From contig NZ_LNCD01000085.1 in the NCBI RefSeq assembly GCF_001542405.1, forward strand, positions 1-64,000: a DNA stretch of 64,000 bases, given 5' to 3'. Each line of letters starts with the position of its first letter. The first letter of the stretch is position 1. The notes below the pieces were generated by a model that saw nothing but the letters and a program-made list of their open reading frames with translations, ran no database searches and was not told the origin of the DNA. Below, one piece after another: positions 8,393 through 16,906 of the stretch. This DNA is from Rhizobium altiplani. GTDB taxonomy: Bacteria; Pseudomonadota; Alphaproteobacteria; Rhizobiales; Rhizobiaceae. Both the position numbers and the translations under genes were made by a program.

Positions 8393-8468
8393 TCAAGTCT
8401 TGAGGTTCCGGCGGTCTACGCGTCTGAAACGATGGGTGCCTCCGGAACGCTGACGGTCGGACTTGATC
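8391..8468. repeat. nested inverted repeat between dapD and dapE
   Basis: Two concentric pairs of perfect arms: outer GATCAAGTC (8391-8399) with GACTTGATC (8460-8468), inner GTTCCGG (8405-8411) with CCGGAAC (8442-8448). The outer left arm begins within the dapD stop codon and the right arm ends 84 bases before the dapE ATG. In RNA this would fold into a long two-helix structure of 78 bases. There is no T-run, so it is not a simple terminator. It could be an mRNA processing or stability element, a weak attenuator, or a copy of a dispersed palindromic element; no second copy was noticed in this window. Confidence 0.55.
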
Positions 8469-8552
8469 CGGCAAAATGAACGGCACATTTCAACAAGGCG
8501 GTACCGCCGCCTTGCCTTTTCTTTGCCACTACCGCTGGATAGTTCCACTCCC

Positions 8553-9746
8553 ATGACCGCTACCGATCCCGTTGCCAATCTTCAGACTCTGATTCGCTGC
8601 CCGTCCGTCACGCCCGCTGAAGGCGGCGCGCTTTCGGCGCTCGAGGCAATGCTGTCGCCGCTTGGCTTCAAGGTGGATAAGGTGAAGGCGACCGAGCCGG
8701 GAACGCCCGATATCGAGAACCTCTATGCGCGGCTCGGCGGCGAAGGCCCGCACCTGATGTTTGCCGGGCATACCGACGTCGTGCCGGTTGGCGACGAAGC
8801 CGCCTGGACGCATCCGCCCTTCGGCGCCGAGATTGCGGACGGCGAACTCTTCGGACGCGGCGCTGTCGACATGAAGGGCGGGGTCGCCTGCTTTGTCGCG
8901 GCCATTGCCCGCTATATCGAAAAGCATGGCGCACCGAAGGGCTCGGTCTCGTTCCTGATCACCGGCGATGAGGAGGGCCCGGCGATCAACGGCACGATCA
9001 AGCTGCTGCAATGGGCGGCCGAGCGCGGCGAGCGCTGGGATGCCTGCCTCGTCGGCGAGCCGACCAATCCGAACAAGCTCGGCGACATGATCAAGATCGG
9101 CCGCCGTGGCTCGCTCTCCGGCAAGATCACCGTGCATGGCGTCCAGGGCCATGCCGCTTACCCGCATCTTGCCGACAATGCGGTGCGCGGCATCCTGCAA
9201 CTCACGCAAGCGCTGATGGACCCACCTTTCGACGCTGGCACCGACAATTTCCAGCCGTCCAACCTGGAAGTGACGACCATCGACGTCGGCAATCCGGCGA
9301 CGAACGTCGTACCCGCCAAGGCAACGGCGAGCTTCAACATTCGCTTCAACGACACGTGGACCGCCGCGAGCCTGCAACAGGAGATCCTGCGCCGCCTCGA
9401 TGCCGCGGCAGCGGAAGGCGTGCTGCGCCCCGGCCGTGCGCCGCTCAAATACGATATCGTCTGGGCCGAGCGCCCGAGCCACGTCTTCCTGACCCGCAAC
9501 AACGCGCTGATCGCCTCGCTGTCTTCGGCCGTCGAAAGCGTCACCGGCCAGTCCCCGAAGCTCTCCACGACGGGCGGCACGTCGGACGCCCGCTTCATCA
9601 AGGATTACTGCCCGGTCGTCGAGTTCGGCCTTGTCGGCCAGACGATGCACATGGTCGATGAACGCGTCGCAGTTTCCGACCTCGAGCGACTTACGGTAAT
9701 CTATGAAACCTTCATCGAGCGCTGGTTCGCTAATGCCGGGCTTTAG
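8553..9746 (+). CDS. dapE: succinyl-diaminopimelate desuccinylase
   Basis: Zinc M20-family amidohydrolase that hydrolyses N-succinyl-LL-diaminopimelate, giving LL-DAP for lysine and peptidoglycan. The start is the ATG at 8553 (MTATDPVANLQTLIRCPSV); the frame is open further upstream, but that part is not conserved-looking. Metal-ligand motifs are MFAGHTDVVPVGD and GRGAVDMKGG, with the catalytic EE in ITGDEEGP, and the C-terminal STTGGTSDARF and GQTMHMVDE. Length is 397 residues, slightly above the typical 375. The next gene starts within its 3' end (14-base overlap). Confidence 0.97.
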   Translation: MTATDPVANLQTLIRCPSVTPAEGGALSALEAMLSPLGFKVDKVKATEPGTPDIENLYARLGGEGPHLMFAGHTDVVPVGDEAAWTHPPFGAEIADGELFGRGAVDMKGGVACFVAAIARYIEKHGAPKGSVSFLITGDEEGPAINGTIKLLQWAAERGERWDACLVGEPTNPNKLGDMIKIGRRGSLSGKITVHGVQGHAAYPHLADNAVRGILQLTQALMDPPFDAGTDNFQPSNLEVTTIDVGNPATNVVPAKATASFNIRFNDTWTAASLQQEILRRLDAAAAEGVLRPGRAPLKYDIVWAERPSHVFLTRNNALIASLSSAVESVTGQSPKLSTTGGTSDARFIKDYCPVVEFGLVGQTMHMVDERVAVSDLERLTVIYETFIERWFANAGL

Positions 9747-10329
9747 GGAAGTTCAGTACTATCTTGCCGGGATCTGGCTGCTGATCCGCATGGATCCGCG
9801 CGGCTTTCGCTTCCTCGACATGTCGGATCGCGGCGTCAACCGCTCGTTCTGGGCGATCTTCTGGTGCCTGCCGCCAATGGGCATCTCGTGGCTGTGGTGG
9901 CGCCAGGCCTTCCTGCAAACGATGCCGCCGCATACCGACGTCGGCGCACTCTTCTATTTCAGACTCGGGCTCGTCGAGGCCGCCAATTGGTTCGTGCCGC
10001 TGGTCTTTGCAGGCTTGCTGCTGCTGGCCTTCAAGAAGGGCGAGCGTTTTGGGCCTGTTATCGTCAGCGTCAATTGGCTCGGCGTGCCGCTGTCCTACGT
10101 CAATGGGATGCTGCTCGCGCTCGTCTTCTTCCTGCCACAGCTGGTTGGCCTCGTCTCGGTGCTGCTGCTGGCCTTCATGCTTGCGCAGGTCTTTGCGATC
10201 GCACGCATCCTGAGGATGATCTTTTACGGCCAAGGCCTGATGGTTGGGGCACTCACGCTGGTGCTGCTCGTGCCATCACTGATGCTGTCGGAATACCTGC
10301 AGCGCTTTCTCGGCATTTATCCCGTCTGA
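9733..10329 (+). CDS. conserved multi-pass membrane protein, function unknown
   Basis: 198 residues from the ATG at 9733, which overlaps the last 14 bases of dapE, so it is probably translated from the dapE message. About five hydrophobic segments are visible (SFWAIFWCLPPMGISWLWW, WFVPLVFAGLLLLAF, VIVSVNWLGVPLSYVNGMLL, ALVFFLPQLVGLVSVLLLAF, LMVGALTLVLLVPSLML). I recognise no catalytic motif and cannot name the family beyond 'rhizobial inner-membrane protein'. The position in a dap unit hints at a link with cell-wall or DAP metabolism, but position is the only evidence. Converges on truA. Confidence 0.75.
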   Translation: MPGFREVQYYLAGIWLLIRMDPRGFRFLDMSDRGVNRSFWAIFWCLPPMGISWLWWRQAFLQTMPPHTDVGALFYFRLGLVEAANWFVPLVFAGLLLLAFKKGERFGPVIVSVNWLGVPLSYVNGMLLALVFFLPQLVGLVSVLLLAFMLAQVFAIARILRMIFYGQGLMVGALTLVLLVPSLMLSEYLQRFLGIYPV

Positions 10330-10341
10330 TCAGCGAAAAAA

Positions 10342-11142
10342 TCAGAAGTCCTCGCCGTCGTCGCCTTCCACCGGCGGGCGCCGGTCGACGATGACGTCGG
10401 GATAATCCACCTGCATGAAATAGAGTCCATCCGGCGGCGCGACCGGGCCACAGGCCTTGCGGTCTCGCGCATCTAACGCGGCGCGGACGTCGGCCGGCGT
10501 CCATTTGCCCTCACCCGCGAGCTTGAGTGTTCCCGCGAAAGAACGGATCTGGTTGTGCAGGAAGCTTTGGGCCGTAGCACGAATCTCGATCAGTTCGCCG
10601 TTTCTCGTCACGTCCAGCCGATCAAGTGTTCGAATCGGACTGTTGGCCTGGCAATGTGCGGAGCGGAAGGTGGAGAAATCGTGCTTGCCGACGAGCGTCT
10701 GCGCCGCCGCATGCATGACCTCATGGTCAAGCGCTTTTGGGACCCACCATGCCTTCCCGGCCTCCAGCGCCAACGGCGCCCGGCGGCTGATGATGCGATA
10801 AAGATAATGGCGCCGCAGCGCCGAGAACCGTGCGTCGAAGAACTCGCTCGCCGCTTCCACGCTGACGATCGCGACCCGCTCCCCGGCCATCTTGAGATGG
10901 GCGTTCAGCGCATTCTGCAATTTGAAGGCCGACCACACCCTGGCGAGATCGGCATGGATGACCTGGCCCATTGCATGAACGCCGGAATCGGTGCGCCCCG
11001 CGCCGCGGATCGACACCGTCTCACCGCTTGCCGACAGAATCGCCTTCTCGATCGCCCCTTGGACAGACGGTCCGTTCTCCTGCCGCTGCCAGCCAACGTA
11101 AGGACCACCGTCATATTCAACGATCATGCGGTAACGATGCAT
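10342..11142 (-). CDS. truA: tRNA pseudouridine(38-40) synthase
   Basis: Isomerises U38-U40 in the anticodon stem of many tRNAs. The 266-residue protein has the N-terminal VEYDGGPYVGWQRQ, the catalytic Asp in RGAGRTDSGVHAMGQV, the motif RRHYLYRI, and the C-terminal SFLHNQIRSFAGTL. The ATG at 11142 overlaps the stop of fmt by one base (TGATG), coupling it to the fmt reading. The order on this strand is def, then fmt and truA, all acting on translation. Confidence 0.97.
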   Translation of the reverse strand: MHRYRMIVEYDGGPYVGWQRQENGPSVQGAIEKAILSASGETVSIRGAGRTDSGVHAMGQVIHADLARVWSAFKLQNALNAHLKMAGERVAIVSVEAASEFFDARFSALRRHYLYRIISRRAPLALEAGKAWWVPKALDHEVMHAAAQTLVGKHDFSTFRSAHCQANSPIRTLDRLDVTRNGELIEIRATAQSFLHNQIRSFAGTLKLAGEGKWTPADVRAALDARDRKACGPVAPPDGLYFMQVDYPDVIVDRRPPVEGDDGEDF

Positions 11143-12077
11143 CAGGGAAGCCTCGTGCCTGATGGAAGCGGTGTCCCGCGCAGGAAATCAGCGGCCGGCA
11201 ACGGCTTGCCGCCGGCTTTCTGCAGTCTGGTCAGGCGAACGGCGCCGGTTCCACAGGCAACGACCAGATCATCGGTCAACAACTCGCCAGCGCTGCCGCG
11301 GCCTTGTGCGATTTCCGAGGCCAGCACCTTGACGCGCTCAGGCTTGCCGCCGATTGCCACTTCGAACCACGCACCCGGAAACGGCGCCAGACCGCGAATG
11401 TGATTGTGGATGTCAGCGGCGTCCCGCGAGAAGTCGATCCGCGTCTCGCCCTTGTCGATCTTGGCGGCGTAGAGCACACCGTCCGACGGCTGCGGCGTCA
11501 GGGGAAGATCGCCCATCTCGAGCTTGACCATCGCCTCAGCCATTGCCCTGGCCCCGACATGCATCAGCTTGTCGTGCAATTCCCCGGCCGTGGTGTCGGG
11601 GCCGATCTCGACTTCACCGGTGAGAGCCACCGGGCCGGTATCGAGCCCCTTGTCCATCTTCATCACCATCATGCCGGTCTTTTCGTCGCCGGCCATGATC
11701 GCCCGCTGAATCGGAGCAGCACCCCGCCACCGGGGCAGGAGTGAGGCATGACCATTGTAGCAGCCGTGGCGCGTGCCGGTCAGAATCGCCTCCGGCAATA
11801 GCAGTCCATAGGCAACCACAACAGCGACATCTGCATCATGCGCCCTGAAGCGCTCGCGCTCTTCCGGATCCTTGAAATTCACCGGCGTAAAGACGGGAAT
11901 GCCGAGCAGCTCAGCCGCCTGGTGCACCGGCGACTTCTGCAGGTCCAACCCGCGCCGTCCGCCCGGCCGCGGCGGCTGCGTGTAGACGGCAAGAATCGTG
12001 TGACCCGCGTCGATCAGCGCTCGCAGGGTCGGGACGGAGAATTCGGGCGTGCCCATGAAGATGATGCGAAGCGACAT
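11142..12077 (-). CDS. fmt: methionyl-tRNA formyltransferase
   Basis: Formylates initiator Met-tRNA using 10-formyl-THF. The start chosen is the ATG at 12077 (MSLRIIFMGTPEFSVPTLRA), giving 311 residues, the family norm; the ATG 36 bases upstream would add a non-conserved tail. The formyltransferase core shows GTRHGCYNGHASLLPRWRGA, which carries the Asn/His and SLLP motifs, and the GMMVMKMDKGLDTG loop. A C-terminal OB-like domain follows. It lies downstream of def across a 124-base gap and is coupled to truA. Confidence 0.97.
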   Translation of the reverse strand: MSLRIIFMGTPEFSVPTLRALIDAGHTILAVYTQPPRPGGRRGLDLQKSPVHQAAELLGIPVFTPVNFKDPEERERFRAHDADVAVVVAYGLLLPEAILTGTRHGCYNGHASLLPRWRGAAPIQRAIMAGDEKTGMMVMKMDKGLDTGPVALTGEVEIGPDTTAGELHDKLMHVGARAMAEAMVKLEMGDLPLTPQPSDGVLYAAKIDKGETRIDFSRDAADIHNHIRGLAPFPGAWFEVAIGGKPERVKVLASEIAQGRGSAGELLTDDLVVACGTGAVRLTRLQKAGGKPLPAADFLRGTPLPSGTRLP

Positions 12078-12201
12078 TTCTATCCCGCCATGTTTCTGGT
12101 CAGACGTCTTCAAACGGGCTTGCGAGCTTCAGATCAAGCCCCTTCAGGCATCCGGCCCGCGAAATCGCCTGTCCAGCAGGGCTGCGTCAGCAAAAGTCCG
12201 G

Positions 12202-12720
12202 TTAGAGCGCCTTCGCCGACTTCGCCGCCTTTGTGAACTTCTTGATCACCATGTCCCGCTTCAGGCGAGAAATGTGGTCGATGAAGAGTACGCCGTTCAG
12301 GTGGTCAATCTCGTGCTGCAGGCAGGTCGCGAGCAGGCCGTCGGCTTGCACCGTCTGCTCCTTGCCATCACGGTCGAGATATTTGACGGTGACGGTCGCC
12401 GGGCGTTCGACTTCGGCATAATAGTCAGGGATCGAAAGGCATCCCTCCTCATATACCGAACGCTCGTCTGTCGATGCCACGACCTCCGGATTGACGAATA
12501 CGAGGGGCTGCTTTTCTTCGCCCTCGCGGGAAACGTCGATGACCAGCATGCGGCGCGGCACGCCGATCTGGATGGCAGCAAGGCCGATACCGGGCGCGTC
12601 GTACATGGTTTCAAGCATGTCGTCGGCAAGTCGCTGAAGATCGGCGTCGACGCGCTCGATCGGCTTGGAAACCTGACGAAGCAGCGGATCGGGGAGAATG
12701 ATGAGTGGCTTGATGGTCAT
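12202..12720 (-). CDS. def: peptide deformylase
   Basis: Metalloprotease that removes the formyl group from nascent chains, the partner reaction to fmt. All three motifs are intact: GIGLAAIQIGV (motif 1), EEGCLSIP (motif 2, Cys metal ligand) and QHEIDHLNGVLF (motif 3, HExxH). The start at the ATG 12720 (MTIKPLIILPDPLLR) gives 172 residues, normal for type 1; the ATG at 12738 would only add MRYGNA. The C-terminal tail is Lys-rich (KKFTKAAKSAKAL). Confidence 0.97.
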   Translation of the reverse strand: MTIKPLIILPDPLLRQVSKPIERVDADLQRLADDMLETMYDAPGIGLAAIQIGVPRRMLVIDVSREGEEKQPLVFVNPEVVASTDERSVYEEGCLSIPDYYAEVERPATVTVKYLDRDGKEQTVQADGLLATCLQHEIDHLNGVLFIDHISRLKRDMVIKKFTKAAKSAKAL

Positions 12721-12817
12721 GGCGTTCCCATAACGCATCTTTTTCCAGGATGGAATTATCCGGTGGGCGGGCGGAGCGCTTTTTTACGCCCCAGCCCGGA
12801 ATTTCGCCGCATTCCCG

Positions 12818-14314
12818 TCATGCGGCGCGGCGTGTCGTGGTCATCGAACGTTGCTCGACGCCGGTACGGAAGCGCTGCAGCAGTGCAACCAGATTGTCGA
12901 CTTCGCCGCGCAGGCGCCGCGTCTCGGCAGAGGTGTTCTCGACCATTCCCGAGTTCTGCTGCGTGATCGTGTCCATGTTGCGGATGGCGACACTGACCTC
13001 GTTGACCCCGGTTGCCTGATCGCGCGCGGCAGCGGCGATATCGGCAACGAAGCTGTTGATGATATCGATGCGGTTGATCATGTCGTTCAGCGCCTCGCCC
13101 GTGCTGCTGACGATGTCCACCCCTTCGTTCACCTGGACCGAGCTTTCCGAAATCAGGTTCTTGATCTCCTTGGCCGCGTCGGCGGTGCGTTGCGCCAGTT
13201 GGCGGACCTCTTGCGCAACGACGGCAAAGCCCTTGCCCGCTTCGCCGGCCCGCGCAGCTTCCACGCCGGCGTTCAACGCCAGCAGGTTCGTCTGGAAAGC
13301 GATCTCGTCGATGACGCCGATGATCTTGGCGATCTCGGTCGAGGATTTTTCGATGCCCGCCATCGCGGAAACGGCGCTGGTGACGAGTTCGCCGGAGTTC
13401 TTGGCCTTCAGCTGCGTCTCACGGACAGCACCTGATGCCTTTTCGGCGTTTGCGGCAGTCTGTCCGACACTGACCGAAAGCTGTTGCAGCGCCGCCGAGC
13501 TTTCCTCGACGCCAGCTGCCTGCTGGGCCGTCCGCAAGGCAAGGTCATCGGAGGCCTTGGCGATCACGTCCGTACCCCTCAGGATCTCGCCCGAGGTTGC
13601 CCGCACCGAGCCAAAGGACGTGCGAAGAGCGGCGACGGCGCGGTTATAGTCGTCAGCCATGGCTTTGAAATTACCGGGGAGATCTGGCGGCAGCGTGGCC
13701 TCGAGATCGCCGTTCGACAGCGCCTCCAGACCGCGGCGAAGATGATCGAGCGCAACGGCCTGATCCTGCTCGGCCTTTACGCGCTCTTCTTCCAGCTTTC
13801 GTCGCCTCTCTTCGAGCGCTTCCAGATAGACCGAGATCGAATAGTCCATATCGAGCATCGCGGCCTTGATGACCGCTGAAAGCTTCTCGGCCAGCACCTT
13901 GCCCTGCTGCCTGGCGAACATGGAGGGCCACTGCTTGGCCATCAGGCCCTTCACGAGTTCGCTCATCAGCAGCGCGTAGCCACCGATATACCAGCGAGGC
14001 TCGAGGCCAATACGGGCATGGGTCTTGCCCACCGTGACCACGCCTTTGACGTAGGTTTCGTCGAAGTTGCCGCCAGCCAGATTGGCCCAGTGGTCTTCCT
14101 GGCGCTTCTTGGCGTGTCCCATATGCGCTTTATCGGCAAAGAAGCTTGCGACCTCAGACGTCCTTGCCAGCTTCGCGTAAAACTTGTCGAGAGCGCCGCC
14201 GAGCAACTCCGAGATTGCCGGGCGCATCTCACGCAGCGCCGCGCGGGCTCCGTCGTCCAGCTCGATGAAATCGAGGCGTTGCTTGAGCGTGCTGTCGGAC
14301 TGCTGGCTGGTCAT
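12818..14314 (-). CDS. soluble globin-coupled methyl-accepting chemotaxis protein
   Basis: Cytoplasmic chemoreceptor, 498 residues from the ATG at 14314, with no membrane segment. Residues about 10-165 form a protoglobin domain; the likely haem proximal His is in VGKTHARIGLEPRWYIGGY. A charged helix (EALEERRRKLEEERVKAEQD) and one HAMP-like unit (GDLEATLPPDLPGNFKAM) lead to a standard signalling domain with the hairpin tip IDEIAFQTNLLALNAGVEAA. The C terminus (MTTTRRAA) lacks a CheR-binding pentapeptide. It resembles HemAT and the rhizobial internal chemoreceptor IcpA, so an oxygen or redox taxis role is likely. It diverges from rmuC. Confidence 0.92.
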   Translation of the reverse strand: MTSQQSDSTLKQRLDFIELDDGARAALREMRPAISELLGGALDKFYAKLARTSEVASFFADKAHMGHAKKRQEDHWANLAGGNFDETYVKGVVTVGKTHARIGLEPRWYIGGYALLMSELVKGLMAKQWPSMFARQQGKVLAEKLSAVIKAAMLDMDYSISVYLEALEERRRKLEEERVKAEQDQAVALDHLRRGLEALSNGDLEATLPPDLPGNFKAMADDYNRAVAALRTSFGSVRATSGEILRGTDVIAKASDDLALRTAQQAAGVEESSAALQQLSVSVGQTAANAEKASGAVRETQLKAKNSGELVTSAVSAMAGIEKSSTEIAKIIGVIDEIAFQTNLLALNAGVEAARAGEAGKGFAVVAQEVRQLAQRTADAAKEIKNLISESSVQVNEGVDIVSSTGEALNDMINRIDIINSFVADIAAAARDQATGVNEVSVAIRNMDTITQQNSGMVENTSAETRRLRGEVDNLVALLQRFRTGVEQRSMTTTRRAA

Positions 14315-14509
14315 GATCTCTCTGCTTTGTAATTGATGCAAAAGGGAATTTGACCTGACCTTTTACGTAATATGGTTGAGCAAAGGTTAAATCAACTTGA
14401 GATTTGTCAACTGTCGTTTGTTCCCTCTACGAGCCAATCCTTTCTGAAGGCTTGCAAGTTGTTCACGTTTTGATCTAGCCATCCCACACGAGTTTGTTAT
14501 GGTGGCAAA

Positions 14510-15736
14510 ATGAACACCAACTCTGAGTCGTTTCTCCTCGCCCTTTCCCGTATCAGTCCTGCCACGCTGGCGCTCGCCGGAGGCGCGATCGCGGCTCTGG
14601 TCTTGTTGCTGATCCTCCTTCTCGTCCGCAGCGGGCAGGTGCGGCGCGAGCAGGCCGAGGTAGCGAGCCTCCGTGCCGCCGAGACGGATGCTCGAATGGC
14701 CGAACTTCTGAAAATCCAGGCGGAAATGCACGGGCGCATGTCGACAATGGCCGAAGTGTTCGGCTCGAGGCAGTCCGAGCTGAACCAGGCGATCAACCAG
14801 CGTCTCGATGGTATGTCGCAGCGCGTCAGTTCGACGATCAGCGAGCAGACCAAATCGACGCACGAGAACCTGCAGCGGCTGCAGGAGCGTCTCGCCGTCA
14901 TCGATGCCGCCCAGAACAACATCCAGACACTGGCGAAAGATGTCGTCGGTTTGCAGGCGATCCTCTCCAACAAGCAGACACGCGGCGCTTTCGGCCAATC
15001 GCGCATGGAGACGATTGTCGCCGACGGCCTTCCGATGGGGGCCTATGCCTTCCAACAGACGCTTTCCAATGGCTCGCGCCCGGACTGCACCATTCGCATG
15101 CCCAACGGCGCACCACCGCTGGTGATCGACGCGAAGTTCCCGCTTGAAGCCTGGAACGCGATCCGGGACGCCGGCGGACCTGACGGAGCCAAGGTCGCCT
15201 CGCAGCAGTTCCGCCGCGACATGGAAACGCACATCCGCGATATCTCCGAGAAATATCTGATCCAAGGCGAGACGCAGGACACGGCCTTCATGTTCGTGCC
15301 GTCGGAATCGATCTTCGCGGAGATCCACGAGAATTTCGAAGCGATCGTGCAGAAGGCGCACCGGTCGCGCATCGTCATCGTGTCGCCTTCGCTGCTGATG
15401 CTCTCCATCCAGGTTATTCAGGCAGTCCTGAAGGATCAGCGGATGCGGGCCCAGGCACACGTCATCCAGGGCGAAGTCGCGAACCTGATGGACGATCTCG
15501 GCCGTCTCGACGAGCGTGTCCGCAAGCTGCAGAGCCATTTTTCCATGGCCCAAAGAGATGTCGACCAGATCCTCACCTCCACCGATAAGCTCACCAAGCG
15601 CGGCGCGAAAATCGAAGCTCTGGAGTTCGAGGGCGGCGACAACAGCAAGGCCGCGGCGCGGGACGGTGATGGCGCGCCAAAATCCGTCGACAGCCGCAGC
15701 GGGCTTCTGAAGCTCAGAGTGGTTGACGACGAGTAA
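14510..15736 (+). CDS. rmuC: DNA recombination protein RmuC
   Basis: RmuC family protein, a nuclease-fold factor that limits inversions at short inverted repeats in E. coli; its biochemical activity is poorly known. The 408-residue protein has an N-terminal transmembrane helix (LALAGGAIAALVLLLILLLV), a long coiled coil (residues about 50-135), and the conserved core with RMPNGAPPLVIDAKFPLEAW and FMFVPSESIFAEIHENF. A variable acidic tail ends the protein. It diverges from the globin chemoreceptor (195-base AT-richer gap) and precedes ribokinase by 49 bases. Confidence 0.93.
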   Translation: MNTNSESFLLALSRISPATLALAGGAIAALVLLLILLLVRSGQVRREQAEVASLRAAETDARMAELLKIQAEMHGRMSTMAEVFGSRQSELNQAINQRLDGMSQRVSSTISEQTKSTHENLQRLQERLAVIDAAQNNIQTLAKDVVGLQAILSNKQTRGAFGQSRMETIVADGLPMGAYAFQQTLSNGSRPDCTIRMPNGAPPLVIDAKFPLEAWNAIRDAGGPDGAKVASQQFRRDMETHIRDISEKYLIQGETQDTAFMFVPSESIFAEIHENFEAIVQKAHRSRIVIVSPSLLMLSIQVIQAVLKDQRMRAQAHVIQGEVANLMDDLGRLDERVRKLQSHFSMAQRDVDQILTSTDKLTKRGAKIEALEFEGGDNSKAAARDGDGAPKSVDSRSGLLKLRVVDDE

Positions 15737-15785
15737 GCCCTTCAGGCAGTGTCGCGCTCAAGAAAAAGCATTGGACAGGACACTC

Positions 15786-16685
15786 ATGATCACAGTCTTC
15801 GGCTCCATCAACATGGATCTCATCGCCACCACCGCGCGCTTGCCGAAGCCCGGCGAAACGGTTGCCGGCAACGGCTTCTCAACGGCAGCAGGCGGCAAGG
15901 GCGCCAATCAGGCACTTGCGGCGCGACGCGCCGGCCGAACCGTTCACATGGCGGGAGCCGTCGGCCGCGACGCCTTTGCGGAGCCGGCGGTTGCTCTTTT
16001 GAAGGACGCCGGCACCGGACTTGAAACCGTCAAGCAGGTCGACGAGCCGACCGGAACCGCACTGATCCTCGTCGGCGGTGACGGCGAGAACATGATTGCC
16101 GTTGTGCCCGGCGCAAACGGCACGATGACGCCGGCCGATGCCGACGCCGCGATCGACGCGATGAAGGAGGGCGACATCCTGATGCTGCAGCTCGAGGTGC
16201 CCGTTCCGGCCGTCGAGCGGGCGCTGGCCGCGGCGCGCGCCAAGAGCGTCACGTCCATCCTCAACCTGGCCCCACTGATTGAAGACGCTCCACGCCTCGG
16301 CCGCCTTGCCGACATCGTGATCGCGAACGAAACCGAGTTCGAGCGTCTTGCCGGCCAGGAAAACATGGGCACGGCGGATCGCGAGGCCGCGCTGAAACGG
16401 CTCAATGCGGAGACGGGGCAAACCCTGATCGTGACGCTCGGCGCAGACGGCGTCATCGCAATCCGCGACGGCGTCATCTCCCGTGCGAAGGGATTGAAGA
16501 TCGAGCCTGTCGATACGGTCGGTGCCGGCGACACCTTCTGCGGCTATTTCGCCGCGAGCCTGGACGAAGGCCTCGATTTCGAGGCATCGCTGCGACGGGC
16601 CGCCGTCGCAGGATCGCTCGCCTGCCTCAAGCAAGGCGCTCAGCCATCGATCCCATCAAGCGCCGAAGTCGCAAACGAGCTATAG
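15786..16685 (+). CDS. rbsK: ribokinase
   Basis: PfkB-family sugar kinase that phosphorylates D-ribose at O5. The start at the ATG 15786 (MITVFGSINMDLIA) gives 299 residues. Family signatures are the N-terminal GGKGANQALAARRAG (PfkB signature 1) and the C-terminal DTVGAGDTFCGYFAASL (signature 2, catalytic Asp in GAGD). No ribose transporter or other rbs gene is adjacent, so it may serve ribose released from nucleosides; a nucleoside hydrolase lies at 60.7 kb but is not linked. Confidence 0.93.
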   Translation: MITVFGSINMDLIATTARLPKPGETVAGNGFSTAAGGKGANQALAARRAGRTVHMAGAVGRDAFAEPAVALLKDAGTGLETVKQVDEPTGTALILVGGDGENMIAVVPGANGTMTPADADAAIDAMKEGDILMLQLEVPVPAVERALAAARAKSVTSILNLAPLIEDAPRLGRLADIVIANETEFERLAGQENMGTADREAALKRLNAETGQTLIVTLGADGVIAIRDGVISRAKGLKIEPVDTVGAGDTFCGYFAASLDEGLDFEASLRRAAVAGSLACLKQGAQPSIPSSAEVANEL

Positions 16686-16692
16686 GGCAATT

Positions 16693-16718
16693 CGCCCCGC
16701 GACATATCGGGGCGGTTT
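16693..16718 (+). terminator. weak terminator-like hairpin after rbsK
   Basis: GCCCCG (16694-16699) pairs with CGGGGC (16708-16713) over an 8-base loop and is followed by GGTTT. The U tract is short, so termination may be partial. Confidence 0.4.
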
Positions 16719-16906
16719 GCCATACGCAGCGTCTGTTTTCATTAGATTTCATTCAAATTTAATAGGTTTCCGGCGATGTTCCAGCCATCGCCGGCCTTCG
16801 CCAAAGGGGGCGGCTTCTGTCACGGCTGCTCCATGAGGGGGCGACGCCTTCGTCCCCTGTGCCGATGAATGCCCCGTACGGCACATCCTTGCTTCCCGAG
16901 GAATCC

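Noticed and set aside
8391..8468. RIME/ABC-type rhizobial mosaic element
   Set aside because: The nested repeat does not match the palindromes I remember for RIME or ABC elements, and no second copy was noticed in the window, so it is listed only as an unexplained inverted repeat.
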